From Malachius bipustulatus (taxonomy: Eukaryota; Arthropoda; Insecta; Coleoptera; Melyridae): DNA of 64,000 nt. Below, piece after piece: positions 43,647 through 53,309 of the stretch. Position numbers and translations under genes: made by a program. The notes beneath the pieces are model-generated. The model saw only the letters and a list, made by a program, of their open reading frames with translations, searched no databases and had not been told where the DNA came from. Location: positions 5,766,001 through 5,830,000 of the forward strand of contig OU342638.1 in the NCBI GenBank assembly GCA_910589415.1, given 5' to 3'. Within the stretch, counting starts at the first letter, position 1; every line of letters begins with the position of its first letter.

Positions 43647-44274
43647 GAAGTATGATTATATGTTTATATTTATTCATTGATTTTTTTTATTCACAGATGT
43701 TCATACTTTATTAAAATCTATTATACTGTAGACTTAGGTAAAAGTAACTAGTAAAAGTAAACTAAATGTGTGCGCAGACATACGGGAGACAGACAAAGGC
43801 GGAAGCGGAATCGGAAGGGAGGTATTTTTAAACAAAACAGATAAAGCAACATTGCAGGCGGCACGCCGGCGCCGGCATGTTGTAATTTTGTTATTAACAC
43901 CCACCCCACAAGACGTGTTACGTGAACGCACCCCAGGATGAGACTTGACGTTCATACTTTGAGTAGTTTGACGCTTGACATTGCGCACGCTTCACGACGT
44001 TCCCATTATTGCCCAAGTGCCCATAACCACAGTCCACAGTTCTTGATGATCTTTCTTGATCTTTGTACTTTATTGATTATTGTATGGCACTTGGCACTTT
44101 GACTTTATTCTATTAACAATCTCTGATTGATACCGATTACCGATAAATAAGTAATAAAATAATAACAGTGAGAATAAGATGATATAAATATAAATGTGTA
44201 GTGTAATAATAACAGTAAATAATAACAATAAATAATAATAAATAATGAAAGTAGGCAATAGGTAGTAATAATAG
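43647..44274. other. Region upstream of the LTR element
   Basis: It contains the GC palindrome GCCGGCGCCGGC (43866-43877), a CG-richer part at 43770-44000, and an AATAAT-type repeat run at 44150-44270. It may be the original upstream region of the zinc-finger gene at 48516 before the LTR element inserted; a promoter is possible but not shown. Confidence 0.3.
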
Positions 44275-44878
44275 TATAACGAACACCGCTCTGGAAAAAT
44301 TCTAGTAATTGCTTCTTTAACCTTTAACATTCTAGACCACGAATTTGCTTGTTTGTTTACATTCTTTTTTTATACTGAGTTAGTCAATGACATGTTCGCG
44401 ACAGTTCCAGTCACATGTCATGTGACACATCGACAGACAGACGTTAGTTCTATGGATTTCTGGAGTGGGATCGCCGAACAATCTGACATTTCCAGAATCC
44501 ACGAATCGACGGTTTGCGCCGGTGCGACGTTCGAGAATGTACCTGCTGTTTCGACAACGCGTCAGGGGGACTATATAAGGACCGTGCGGTTGCGTACAGG
44601 ACTACAGGACAGTTTAGTTTGGACATTGAGTGAAGTGAAGACAGAGAGCAGAGCAGTAACTAGTGGAAGCTGAACAGAGCAGTAGTGAAGTGAAGTGTGA
44701 AGTAAGGGAGCCAGTAGTGACAGTATAGCGAATTATAAAGAGAACAGCTGTGTTTAGTGTGTTTGATTATTTCGAATAATTATTAGAGGTTATAAGTACT
44801 TGTGGTGTTAACTGTTAAACAATAAAGTAATTTGTAAGACTTTTTGGTGGTGATTTATTTATTGTGAGACCCGTAACA
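44275..44878 (+). repeat. 5' LTR (604 bp)
   Basis: Runs from TATAACGAACACCGC to GAGACCCGTAACA. A TATATAAGGACCG near 44575 is a likely core promoter and AATAAA at 44821-44826 a likely polyadenylation signal. Short inverted ends TATAACG...CGTAACA are imperfect versions of the usual TG...CA termini. Confidence 0.9.
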
Positions 44879-44880
44879 AC

Positions 44881-44898
44881 TGGTGTCAGAAGCGGGAT
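44881..44898 (+). promoter_or_regulatory. Primer-binding site
   Basis: TGGTGTCAGAAGCGGGAT begins 2 bp after the LTR. It is the typical complement of a tRNA 3' end (TGG first, matching CCA). The sequence resembles sites assigned to tRNA-Leu in other gypsy elements; the tRNA identity is inference. Confidence 0.7.
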
Positions 44899-44928
44899 AC
44901 GGATTCCAGCAAGAAGATTAATTAGTTA

Positions 44929-47838
44929 ATGGGTAGATTAAGAAGTGGAAAGGAAATAGGAAGCGACAAAATGTCTGAGAAAATGTTGGAGGATATGATG
45001 TTACTGCTCAAAAACGGCCAGGAAGAGCAGAAGAACATCATGAAGAAACTTGAAGACGGCCAGGAAGAGCAGAAGAACATCATGAAGAAGCTTGAAGACG
45101 GCCAGGAAGAGCAGAAGAACATCATTAAGAAGCTTGAAGACACAGAAGAGAAGCTGATGCAACAGCAGAAGGATAGTGAGGAGCAGCTGCTAAAAGTTAT
45201 CCTGCAGCAAAGAGACGATTATGTTTGTGAACTAAACAAAGTGAAACAAGACATTGACAGTGTTCGCGATGAAGTCGGTGGTGTTCGCGATGAAGTGAAA
45301 TTGGTAGAAAATCGAGTAGAACGGAAAACGAAACTGCTGGTAGAGGAGATCGAGAATAAACTCAGAACTCTCGAAAGTTCTGAGGTGAAGCATCCTCCGT
45401 GTGCCGTACCGACTAGCAGTTTTGGCGCGAAAGTGAAACCACCAGCGTACGACGGAACAACTCCTTGGACTGCGTACAAGATGCAGTTTCAGGCTGCATG
45501 CATGGCCAACGGGTGGAACGACACAGAGAAGGCAACGGCACTGGTTCTTGCTCTTCGAGGGCAAGCTGTGGACATGCTGCAAACACTGCCGGTAGAACTG
45601 CACTCGAATTACAACCAATTGAGTGCAGCATTAGAACTTCGATTCGGCAATCGCCATATGGAGCAGGTGTTCCAAAATCAGTTGATGAGCAGAGTGCAGA
45701 AGCCGAACGAGTCGCTACAAGAGTTCGAAGCAGATGTCAACAGGATTGTCCATCAAGCCTACCCAGACTCGCCGCAGAACTTCAAGGAACAACTAGCCTC
45801 GCAAACATTTGTCAACGGGATACGAGACACTGAAATACAGAAGACCCTGCGCATGTCACATTTGACAAAGTCCAGTGAAGCGTTAGTTAGAGCGCTTGAG
45901 ATAGACGCAGCAATAAAGGCGTCCAATGGTAGGAACTTCTCCAAGGTACGAGCAGTGACAATTAATGAAGATAAAGAAGAGAATGTGACTACCATATTGG
46001 AAAAGTTAAATAAGATGATGGATAAGATCTCTGAGCAGTTGAATAATGGGAAAAGAGGTTGGACTCCGAGGAGAGACGAAACCAGGAAGCAGTGCTACCG
46101 TTGCGGTTCCAGTTTTCATTTCATACGCAATTGTAAGGCTGGTGAGCAGATTCATCGAAGTAGTGGATCCCTAGAACAAAGACCAGACAGGGAAAGGAGT
46201 AGAACCAGCGATAAAGGTTTCTCGAGGAGTGAGCGAGACTTTAGACGGGGCGGTGGCTGCTGGCAGTTTGGTAATGATAATGGTTATGGTCGCAACCATG
46301 AGCGGAACTGGGAGAGAGAAAGACGCCCGTTCAGGCGATTCGAGCACCGGAGTGACAGTCAGGGCAGTTTCATCAGAAACCTGCCACTGGCAAATGATGA
46401 GCAGGAGAGCAGGTCATCGGAGCATCGTCAGAGGCCCAAGCTGATGTTGGCGCCTCGTGTTAAGCCGATTGAGGATAGCCAGAAGGAAGAGTGCGTTCGA
46501 AGGATCGTGATCAATGAAGATACAGCATGGACGATAGAAGCATGCAGGAAAGAGCAAGAAAAAGACGAAGACATCGGAGACATTTTAAAACGTAAAGAAG
46601 AGAATGGACCGAGACCAACATGGACAGAGGTTTCTCCACGTAGCCCAGAATATAAAGCTCTATGGTCACAATGGGAGTCGCTGCAAATCGAAAATGGTCT
46701 GCTGAAGAGAGCCTGGGAGAGTGCCGACGGAAAGAAGATCGTCATGCAGTTGGTGGTTCCAAGGAGTAAAGTTCCGAAGATTCTCGAAGTGATCCATGGA
46801 GGTACATCAGGAGCTCACTGCGGAGTAAACAAAACACTAGCGAAAGTTCGAGAGAGGTTCTACTGGGTGAACTGCAAGGACGATGTCGAAGCATGGTGCC
46901 GTAAGTGCGAGAAATGTGCTGCAAGCAAGGGCCCAAGCAGAAAACTGACAGGCGCTATGAAGCAGTACAACGTCGGAGCCCCATTTGAGAGGATAGCCAT
47001 AGATGTAGCAGGTCCTTTTCCAATCAGCGACAGCGGCAATCGCTTTATCCTGGTTGCCATGGATTATTTCAGCAAGTGGCCTGAAGCATACGCCATACCG
47101 AACCAAGAAGCTGCTACAGTTGCGAGAGTCTTGGTGGATAATTTCATTAGCAGATTTGGCGTACCTTTAGAGTTGCATTCCGATCAAGGACGAAACTTTG
47201 AATCCCAAGTTTTCGCAGAAATGTGTAAACTGCTCGGGATAAACAAGACAAGGACTACACCTCTCCATCCACAATCTGACGGTATGGTAGAACGGTTTAA
47301 TCGAACAATGGAGGAACATCTGTCGAAGGTGGTGAGCAATAATCAGCGAGACTGGGACCAGTACCTGCCTTTGTTGCTGATGTCGTACAGGGCAGCCATC
47401 CATGAGACTACAGGGCAGACACCAGCCAAGGTTGTATTCGGTAAGGAGATTCGGCTACCCTGTGATTTGGTGTACGGTTCACCAAGCAGTCCACCATCGG
47501 AGATCAGAAATTATGTCGACGAATTAAGAAACTCCATGGCAGAAGTGCATTCCCTAGTCAGGAGGAAGATCAAGTTGGCCAGCGACCGAATGAAGGCGAG
47601 GTACGACTTGAAGGCAAACTCCGGCGGCTTCACAGAAGGAGACAAAGTGTGGTTTTATAATCCAACTAGGAAGAAGGGTTTGTCGCCTAAGTTTATGCCA
47701 TCCTGGGAAGGGCCTTACACAATTATTAAAAGGATAAACGACGTGGTGTATAGGATACAGCGGAGCGGAGCCCCCAAGTGCAAGATGAAGGTAGTCCACC
47801 TGAATCGTCTGGCACCCTACTGTGGAGACAGCGAATAA
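44929..47838 (+). CDS. Gag-integrase fusion polyprotein lacking PR, RT and RNase H
   Basis: Intact 969-aa frame. Residues 1-150 form a charged coiled coil that includes three tandem 14-residue repeats (NGQEEQKNIMKKLED type). A gag capsid-like region follows at about 160-330 (AYDGTTPWTAYKMQFQAACM). At 389-402 sits a CCHC zinc knuckle (CYRCGSSFHFIRNC), then an Arg/Ser-rich linker. From about 623 the integrase begins: an H2C2 zinc site (HGGTSGAHCGVN...CRKCEKC). The catalytic triad is D692, D752 and E788, giving DD35E spacing. A GPY/F-like C-terminal module follows (WEGPYTIIKRINDVVYRIQ, about 926). Only about 220 residues separate knuckle and integrase, where some 700-800 residues of protease, polymerase and RNase H normally lie. 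The join is in frame and no stop is present. Confidence 0.93.
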   Translation: MGRLRSGKEIGSDKMSEKMLEDMMLLLKNGQEEQKNIMKKLEDGQEEQKNIMKKLEDGQEEQKNIIKKLEDTEEKLMQQQKDSEEQLLKVILQQRDDYVCELNKVKQDIDSVRDEVGGVRDEVKLVENRVERKTKLLVEEIENKLRTLESSEVKHPPCAVPTSSFGAKVKPPAYDGTTPWTAYKMQFQAACMANGWNDTEKATALVLALRGQAVDMLQTLPVELHSNYNQLSAALELRFGNRHMEQVFQNQLMSRVQKPNESLQEFEADVNRIVHQAYPDSPQNFKEQLASQTFVNGIRDTEIQKTLRMSHLTKSSEALVRALEIDAAIKASNGRNFSKVRAVTINEDKEENVTTILEKLNKMMDKISEQLNNGKRGWTPRRDETRKQCYRCGSSFHFIRNCKAGEQIHRSSGSLEQRPDRERSRTSDKGFSRSERDFRRGGGCWQFGNDNGYGRNHERNWERERRPFRRFEHRSDSQGSFIRNLPLANDEQESRSSEHRQRPKLMLAPRVKPIEDSQKEECVRRIVINEDTAWTIEACRKEQEKDEDIGDILKRKEENGPRPTWTEVSPRSPEYKALWSQWESLQIENGLLKRAWESADGKKIVMQLVVPRSKVPKILEVIHGGTSGAHCGVNKTLAKVRERFYWVNCKDDVEAWCRKCEKCAASKGPSRKLTGAMKQYNVGAPFERIAIDVAGPFPISDSGNRFILVAMDYFSKWPEAYAIPNQEAATVARVLVDNFISRFGVPLELHSDQGRNFESQVFAEMCKLLGINKTRTTPLHPQSDGMVERFNRTMEEHLSKVVSNNQRDWDQYLPLLLMSYRAAIHETTGQTPAKVVFGKEIRLPCDLVYGSPSSPPSEIRNYVDELRNSMAEVHSLVRRKIKLASDRMKARYDLKANSGGFTEGDKVWFYNPTRKKGLSPKFMPSWEGPYTIIKRINDVVYRIQRSGAPKCKMKVVHLNRLAPYCGDSE

Positions 47839-47860
47839 GTCCGTTCGAGCGGGACGCTCG

Positions 47861-47878
47861 AAAATAGAAAGGGGGCAG
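47861..47878 (+). promoter_or_regulatory. Polypurine tract
   Basis: AAAATAGAAAGGGGGCAG directly precedes the 3' LTR, as expected for plus-strand priming during reverse transcription. Confidence 0.75.
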
Positions 47879-48474
47879 TATAACGAACACCGCTCTGGAA
47901 AAATTCTAGTAATTGCTTCTTTAACCTTTAACATTCTAGACCACGAATTTGCTTGTTTGTTTACATTCTTTTTTTATACTGAGTTAGTCAATGACATGTT
48001 CGCGACAGTTCCAGTCACATGTCATGTGACACATCGACAGACAGACGTTAGTTCTATGGATTTCTGGAGTGGGATCGCCGAACAATCTGACATTTCCAGA
48101 ATCCACGAATCGACGGTTTGCGCCGGTGCGACGTTCGAGAATGTACCTGCTGTTTCGACAACGCGTCAGGGGGACTATATAAGGACCGTGCGGTTGCGTA
48201 CAGGACAGTTTAGTTTGGACATTGAGTGAAGTGAAGACAGAGAGCAGAGCAGTAACTAGTGGAAGCTGAACAGAGCAGTAGTGAAGTGAAGTGTGAAGTA
48301 AGGGAGCCAGTAGTGACAGTATAGCGAATTATAAAGAGAACAGCTGTGTTTAGTGTGTTTGATTATTTCGAATAATTATTAGAGGTTATAAGTACTTGTG
48401 GTGTTAACTGTTAAACAATAAAGTAATTTGTAAGACTTTTTGGTGGTGATTTATTTATTGTGAGACCCGTAACA
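47879..48474 (+). repeat. 3' LTR (596 bp)
   Basis: Same as the 5' LTR except that it lacks the 8-bp duplication near 44603. It ends 41 bp upstream of the zinc-finger ATG, so its promoter and TATATAAGGACCG box could drive that gene. Confidence 0.9.
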
Positions 48475-48515
48475 ATAGGTATCATCACCATCAGTCTCAT
48501 TTTAAAAGAAAAGCC

Positions 48516-49457
48516 ATGAGTTTAAATGACAGCAATAATTATTGTTCTCCCGTTCAACATCAGCAGGTGGAGAAAATGATCATCAAAACGGAATACTCAG
48601 ATGAGGATGATCAGTTTATGGAGTCCGAGGAGGAGGACTTCTTGCTGCTTAACTCGGCGAAGTTGAAGTGTGAAGATGAACAAAATGGTCGCGGGCCATC
48701 TTCTGAATTATCTAATTTTGAGGCAGCTTTTCCAATAAAACAAGAACCTGAAAAGGAAGACTCATCGACGTCGGTTTTGAAAGAAGAGATCGACATTGAG
48801 GACCACAAACTGGAATGGGAACTGTTGACCAGGAATCGTGGTAGCGTTGGAATTTTCAAGGATCCGTGTGAGTCTGTTCAAGAAAGTAAGTCATCTTCTG
48901 AAAGTAAGAGCGGAGGAGAGTTGAAGTATAACTGTGCGCATTGCGCATATAAAACAAATAATAGATCTAGTCTTATCAGACATTATAAAGGTAAACATTC
49001 GACTGTAGCAGAAATGCATAAATGCCAGGAATGTTTCTACAAGACAAAATATAAAGGTGATTTGACAAAACATCATAAACGTAAACATTCCAAACATGGT
49101 GAAATGTACAAATGTGGAGAATGTTCATATGAGACCAGAATTAAAAAGGATTTAACCGATCATTATAAACGTAAACATACCAAACATGATAAAATGTACA
49201 AATGTGGAGAATGTTCATATGAGACCAGAATTAAACATGATTTAACCAATCATCATAAACGTAAACATTCCGAACATGGTGAAATGTACAAATGTGGGGA
49301 ATGTCCATATGTGACCAGAATTAAAGCGTGTTTGTCCCGACATCATAAACGTAAACATTCCAAAGATGCTAAAATGTTCAAATGTCAGGAATGTTCATAC
49401 AAAACAAAATATAAAAGTGCTTTGACTCGACATTTTAAATGTAAACATTCCCAATAA
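48516..49457 (+). CDS. C2H2 zinc-finger protein, six fingers
   Basis: Intronless 313-aa frame. The N-terminal half is acidic (YSDEDDQFMESEEEDFLL) and contains IKQEP and LKEEID, which look like sumoylation-type or repression-linked motifs (inference). Six C2H2 fingers of the CxxC-12-H-4-H kind fill the rest (about residues 138-312), with linkers like KHSKHGEMYKCGEC. Fingers 3 and 4 are nearly identical at DNA level, evidence of a recent tandem duplication. Fingers of this sort bind DNA; targets are unknown. The ATG lies 41 bp after an LTR, which could supply the promoter, and no separate promoter is evident. After the stop a seventh finger remains in frame. I do not recognise an orthologue. 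Confidence 0.85.
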   Translation: MSLNDSNNYCSPVQHQQVEKMIIKTEYSDEDDQFMESEEEDFLLLNSAKLKCEDEQNGRGPSSELSNFEAAFPIKQEPEKEDSSTSVLKEEIDIEDHKLEWELLTRNRGSVGIFKDPCESVQESKSSSESKSGGELKYNCAHCAYKTNNRSSLIRHYKGKHSTVAEMHKCQECFYKTKYKGDLTKHHKRKHSKHGEMYKCGECSYETRIKKDLTDHYKRKHTKHDKMYKCGECSYETRIKHDLTNHHKRKHSEHGEMYKCGECPYVTRIKACLSRHHKRKHSKDAKMFKCQECSYKTKYKSALTRHFKCKHSQ

Positions 49458-49559
49458 GATGCAGAAGTGTACGAATGTGCCGAATGTCAGTATGAAACGA
49501 ATATTAAAATAAACCTTGTCCAACATTTGAAGTCCATTCACTCAATCAGAAGAAGCTAA
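49458..49559 (+). pseudogene. Stranded seventh zinc finger after the stop codon
   Basis: Directly in frame after TAA (49455-49457) the sequence reads on as a further C2H2 finger (YECAECQYETNIKINLVQHL then KSIH) to a second stop at 49557-49559. Ending is SIRRS. The linker SQ-stop-DAEVYEC is one residue longer than the other linkers, so a small insertion made the stop. Either the gene was shortened or the stop is occasionally read through. Confidence 0.75.
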
Positions 49560-50522
49560 CAAGTACCAAGTAAGAGTGTTCTTACTTATATCCAAACAAA
49601 CCAATGAACATTCATAAGGAGACAAACTGAAGTGTTTTCAATGTTTGGAGTGTCATTTTTTTTTGTATCAAATCAACCTAAAATTGAAACAAATTATAAA
49701 GTTCGTTCACCGAGTGTGGACGTGCATCGCGATAATAAGTAAATATCAACAAACTAATAATTATAATAAATTCATCTGGTGGTCATTTAATATTAAGAAG
49801 GCACCAGAAACAAGAGCACAAAATAGTGATGCTGTATTAAGTTTTATAAAAAGTGAAAGTTTTGAGAGGATAATTAGCAGAATGGTAACCTCTAATGTAT
49901 ACCTATTCAGAAAATGTACTAAAGTATTTACTCGTAAGTACTTTTGGTACAGCCAAGTGATACAAAATATGTAAAGTGTATAGGTTTATTTCGATGTTTA
50001 TTGCATTTGTTGCTGTAATAGCACTCCTCTTGGAGGCTACTTGCGGAATTGAATTAGTTAAATTAAAAAATCCAGTACAGTATGACACTAGTGACAGTGA
50101 AAGTGCGCAGAACGGGGAACTTGTTTTCAGTTCCGTTCCCTGATGACCACATGACATTATTTTTACTTTTTACTTGTAAAACTACCTGTAATATTCCTCG
50201 AGTAGTTGAAATTATATTTACTTGTAATAAGTATTTTGGATGGAAAGTGCTTATGAGTAAAAACTTTAGATTTTTTTTTATTCGTAACAAAAATACGAAT
50301 AAAGTACTCGAGTACATAGCCAGCTCTGTGTATAACTAATCAAGCCAATGATTATAATAAAAAATGTTAATAGATAATAAATAATATATTAACGGATAAT
50401 ACAATGATATTGTTGCATTATTTATTATTTTATTTTCTTGAAATCAACGGAAATTAGGTTATATCCTAAAGTTCACATAAACCTTTCAGTATTTTTGGCA
50501 TAGGTATTATATCTAATACTTC
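49560..50522. other. Downstream stretch with a diverged CGAGTAC-type repeat
   Basis: About 49905-50333 has the landmarks GTACTAAAGTATTTACTCGT and CGAGTACATAGCCAGCTCTG that relate it to 32196-32345. Short frames on both strands overlap it and are not recognised as genes. Confidence 0.35.
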
Positions 50523-51654
50523 TACAGGATGATCAGTAACTCGCGCACTCAGAGCATGCTGCGGTAAACTTCACTTTTTAAGAGTAGTAAATTTTCTTAC
50601 TGCAGTGTTGTAACTTGTAACTCTGCAACTTGAAAACCAGCCGTTGGATTAAATTTTTTTGCAGAATATCTGTAATTTTAATGGTCTCTATATCGCCCTG
50701 ACTATTAATAAATTTTATATATTTAATTTAATTTATTTCAAGAGGCCTTATGTGCCCTTGACCTTCAAAAAAGGCCTATAACTTTTTTCGTAATATTTTT
50801 TTCTGAGTTTTGAAGACTCACAATTGAAGAACATAAAGAAATATTCGGAAAAGGTCCTCTTTGTCTATCACGATAAAATGGCCTGTTTCCGAGTAAAACT
50901 GTTTTAAATATTTGCTTGCACTAAAATTGATCACCATAAATTATGATCATTCTGCAACAATTAATACCAAAGCATGCTTTGTGGAAACAGCTGCAGGGTT
51001 GCCTAGGAAACAAGACGTTTGCTTTGGATTTCATTTTGACAGCATTTTTTTTTTATTAAAATTATTTTATAATTTTATTTAAAAAAAAATTATTAATTTT
51101 TTTTTAAATTTGATCATTTCCAAGTCTATTTATATACGAATGTCTCTGTTTTGTACATAACTAGGCAACCCTCCAGCTGTTTCCAAAGCATGCTTTGGTA
51201 TTGTTGCAAAATGACCATAATTTATGGTGATCAATTTTAGTGCAAGCAAATTTTTAAAACAGTTTTACTCGGAAACAGGTAATTTTATCGTGATAGACAA
51301 AGAGGACCTTTTCATGTTTATTCAATTTCTTCAATTGTGCGTCTTCGAAACTCAGAAAAAAATATTACGAAAACAGTTTTAGGCCTTTTTTGAAGATCAA
51401 GGGCAGTTAAGGCCTTTTGATTTCGAGGGATTCAAGTCTAATTTGGACCAAGGATGTCAAGCAACATCAGTGGTAAGAAAATCCGTACACTAGAAAAAAA
51501 TTATAAAAATATTGATTAAAAAAAATCAACTTTGAAGGCTTATAACTTTCTTTTTTGTGAGTTTTCGAAAAAAAATTATAGATACTTTTGGCTATATTTC
51601 ATCAAGTAGAATCACCCCCTTAATTTTTTGCGCATAATTTCCGGACACCCTGTA
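50523..51654. repeat. 1.1-kb foldback S
   Basis: TACAGGATGATCAGTAACTC at the left and GGACACCCTGTA at the right are imperfect terminal repeats. The strong arms lie inside: about 50742-50998 and 51160-51417, sharing AAAGCATGCTTTG, AGCTGTTTCC or its mirror, AAAACTGTTTTAAA, GTCTATCACGATAAAAT and AGTTTTGAAGACTC-like words. No coding sequence. Confidence 0.65.
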
Positions 51655-52206
51655 TATTACTTTTCTATTGATGTTTCATGTTTCTGCTGTAGGTATAGTA
51701 TAAAATAATTGTAAATGTACTAAGGGCTTGATGATGTATTTGATAGAACTTAAAAAAATAATACATCAACTATTAATATTATTTATTTATTTTTTCAATT
51801 TTATTTAATGTAGAAAATCGGAATTTCTGTAAAATCTGGCAACATGGCCATACAAGAGCATGCAAATAACTCAACGGTATTAAGAAATTCCTTCGCCCAA
51901 CTGAGCTCCAGGATTAGAAGGACACCCGTATAGTCGAAGGGTCACACAGGTAATTTCGCCCAACTCGGAAACGCCGGTTGGTTTTGTGATTATTAAAAAT
52001 AGTGGGTGGCTGTGAATCACCATTAGTATTTTATTGTGTCTATAAATAAATAATATTGCTGACTATAAAAAAACCATTGCTCTTATGGCGCACATAATAA
52101 AAGTATGGAACCTTTTGCCGAATAATTTTACGATATGGCCACAATCTTGATTGTTTTTAATGAGAAGATAGGTTATGGATACATCATTTGAACAAGTAGG
52201 TAGTAT
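51655..52206. other. Stretch without recognised genes
   Basis: AT-rich DNA with no supported open frame or repeat. CTTCGCCCAACTGAGCTCC (51892) and TTTCGCCCAACTCGGAAAC (51954) hint at a short duplicated word about 60 bp apart. Confidence 0.3.
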
Positions 52207-52990
52207 CTTCATTCTCTAAACAAAGATGATATTGTTTTCAAATTTATTGCAAAATTTAACATTAAATACAGGGTGTTAAGAAAATGACGGATAAACTCTT
52301 CAGTACATTGTAAGGGACACTCAGTAAAGTACGGGAAAAATAATTTTAAAAAATCCAGAGCTACATTTTAAAAGATATAAGCAAAATATTGAACAATAAA
52401 TTTGGCAACGTTTAATACGATAACAGTTGGTATTTGGTAATTTCGTCTAATTTCTAATAATGTAGGTAGTCAAGGTATCAAAACCGTTGTTGCCAAATGC
52501 TTTTTCTTTCAGCATCTTAGAAAAGAAAAAAATTCTTATTAAATTTTCCAAGCCCAGTAATATATCTTAAGCAATTTTTTTAATTGATAACGATTAAAGT
52601 ACTCTTTTTATATCTGTAAAATCATTAATTTTTTTCAAATTCTGAAAAACAAAGATAGTAAAATGTTAACTTTGGCATTTTTTATCTCACCAAATTGAAG
52701 ACCAGAATTTTTAAAATTATTTTTCCCGTACTTTACTGAGTGTCCCCTACAATGTACTGAAGAGTTTATCCGTCATTTTCTTAACACCCTGTATACAATA
52801 ATCTAATTTAGGAAATTCGCTACTAATTTCACTACAAATTTGAGTACCTAATACAATACCGTTTAATTTTTGATGTTGTAAAGAATAAAAAAAAACATGA
52901 ATCTTGGAGTAGATGTTAAAATGCTCGCCTTGAACGTCTTGGCAACATCCCAATCTTAAATAAAAATTTCTTCGAACAAATAAAATTTTC
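52207..52990. repeat. Foldback family D, broken copy 2
   Basis: 52207-52266 matches the left inner arm of family D (TATCTTCATTCTCTA, TTTTCAAATTTATTGCAAAA) and 52796-52990 matches its centre (AACATGAATCTTGGAGTAGA, CTCGCCTTGAACGTCT). The copy is split by element E (52267-52793) and cut off on the right by palindrome F (52996). Confidence 0.7.
52267..52793. repeat. Foldback element E nested in family D copy 2
   Basis: Starts TACAGGGTGTTAAGAAAATG and ends with the complement, both next to TA. Arms of about 95 bp (GGATAAACTCTTCAGTACAT, AGTAAAGTACGGGAAAAATA) are almost identical, so it is young. No coding sequence. Confidence 0.8.
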
Positions 52991-53309
52991 TGAAATACAG
53001 GGTGTCCCAGCTTATTCGAAGCGGTCTCTGCGTAGGCCAAACGATGAATTTTTTCCAAAAACTTTTTGCAAATTCAAGTACAGAATCACAATGGCCATAA
53101 TTTAAAATTATTTTGGAGTATACAGAGTGTTCCATATGACAGTGGCATATCAAAGTTCTGTTTTTTTAAATGGAATGCTCCTATGTTATTGCATTTTAAG
53201 ATTGTCTGAGAAGAGAAATAAAGATTGGCTTTTACAGTTGGTATTTAAATTCAGAAGTTTTTGAGTTATAAACAAGTGAAAATCGTCATTTTTCAAGTTC
53301 AAGGCCCTG

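Larger units (their letters stand above)
44275..48474 (+). mobile_element. Young Ty3/gypsy-type element with gag-integrase only
   Basis: Complete insertion of 4,200 bp: two LTRs, primer-binding site, one long frame, polypurine tract. ATAG at 44271-44274 and 48475-48478 is a 4-bp target-site duplication. The LTRs appear identical except for an 8-bp tandem duplication (ACAGGACT-like) present only in the 5' copy, so insertion is recent. The single frame fuses gag to integrase with no protease, reverse transcriptase or RNase H, so it must be non-autonomous for reverse transcription. No env-like frame is present. Confidence 0.9.

Noticed and set aside
44353..44673. 106-codon plus frame in the 5' LTR, repeated at 47822-48229
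   Set aside because: It lies in LTR DNA, is copied with it, and matches no known retroelement protein.
45001..45145. Three near-identical 42-bp units that might suggest a CRISPR or minisatellite array
   Set aside because: They are in frame within the gag coiled coil and encode repeated heptad-like residues; there are no spacers.
44929..47838. Endogenous retrovirus with envelope
   Set aside because: No env-like frame follows the integrase; the element ends at the polypurine tract.
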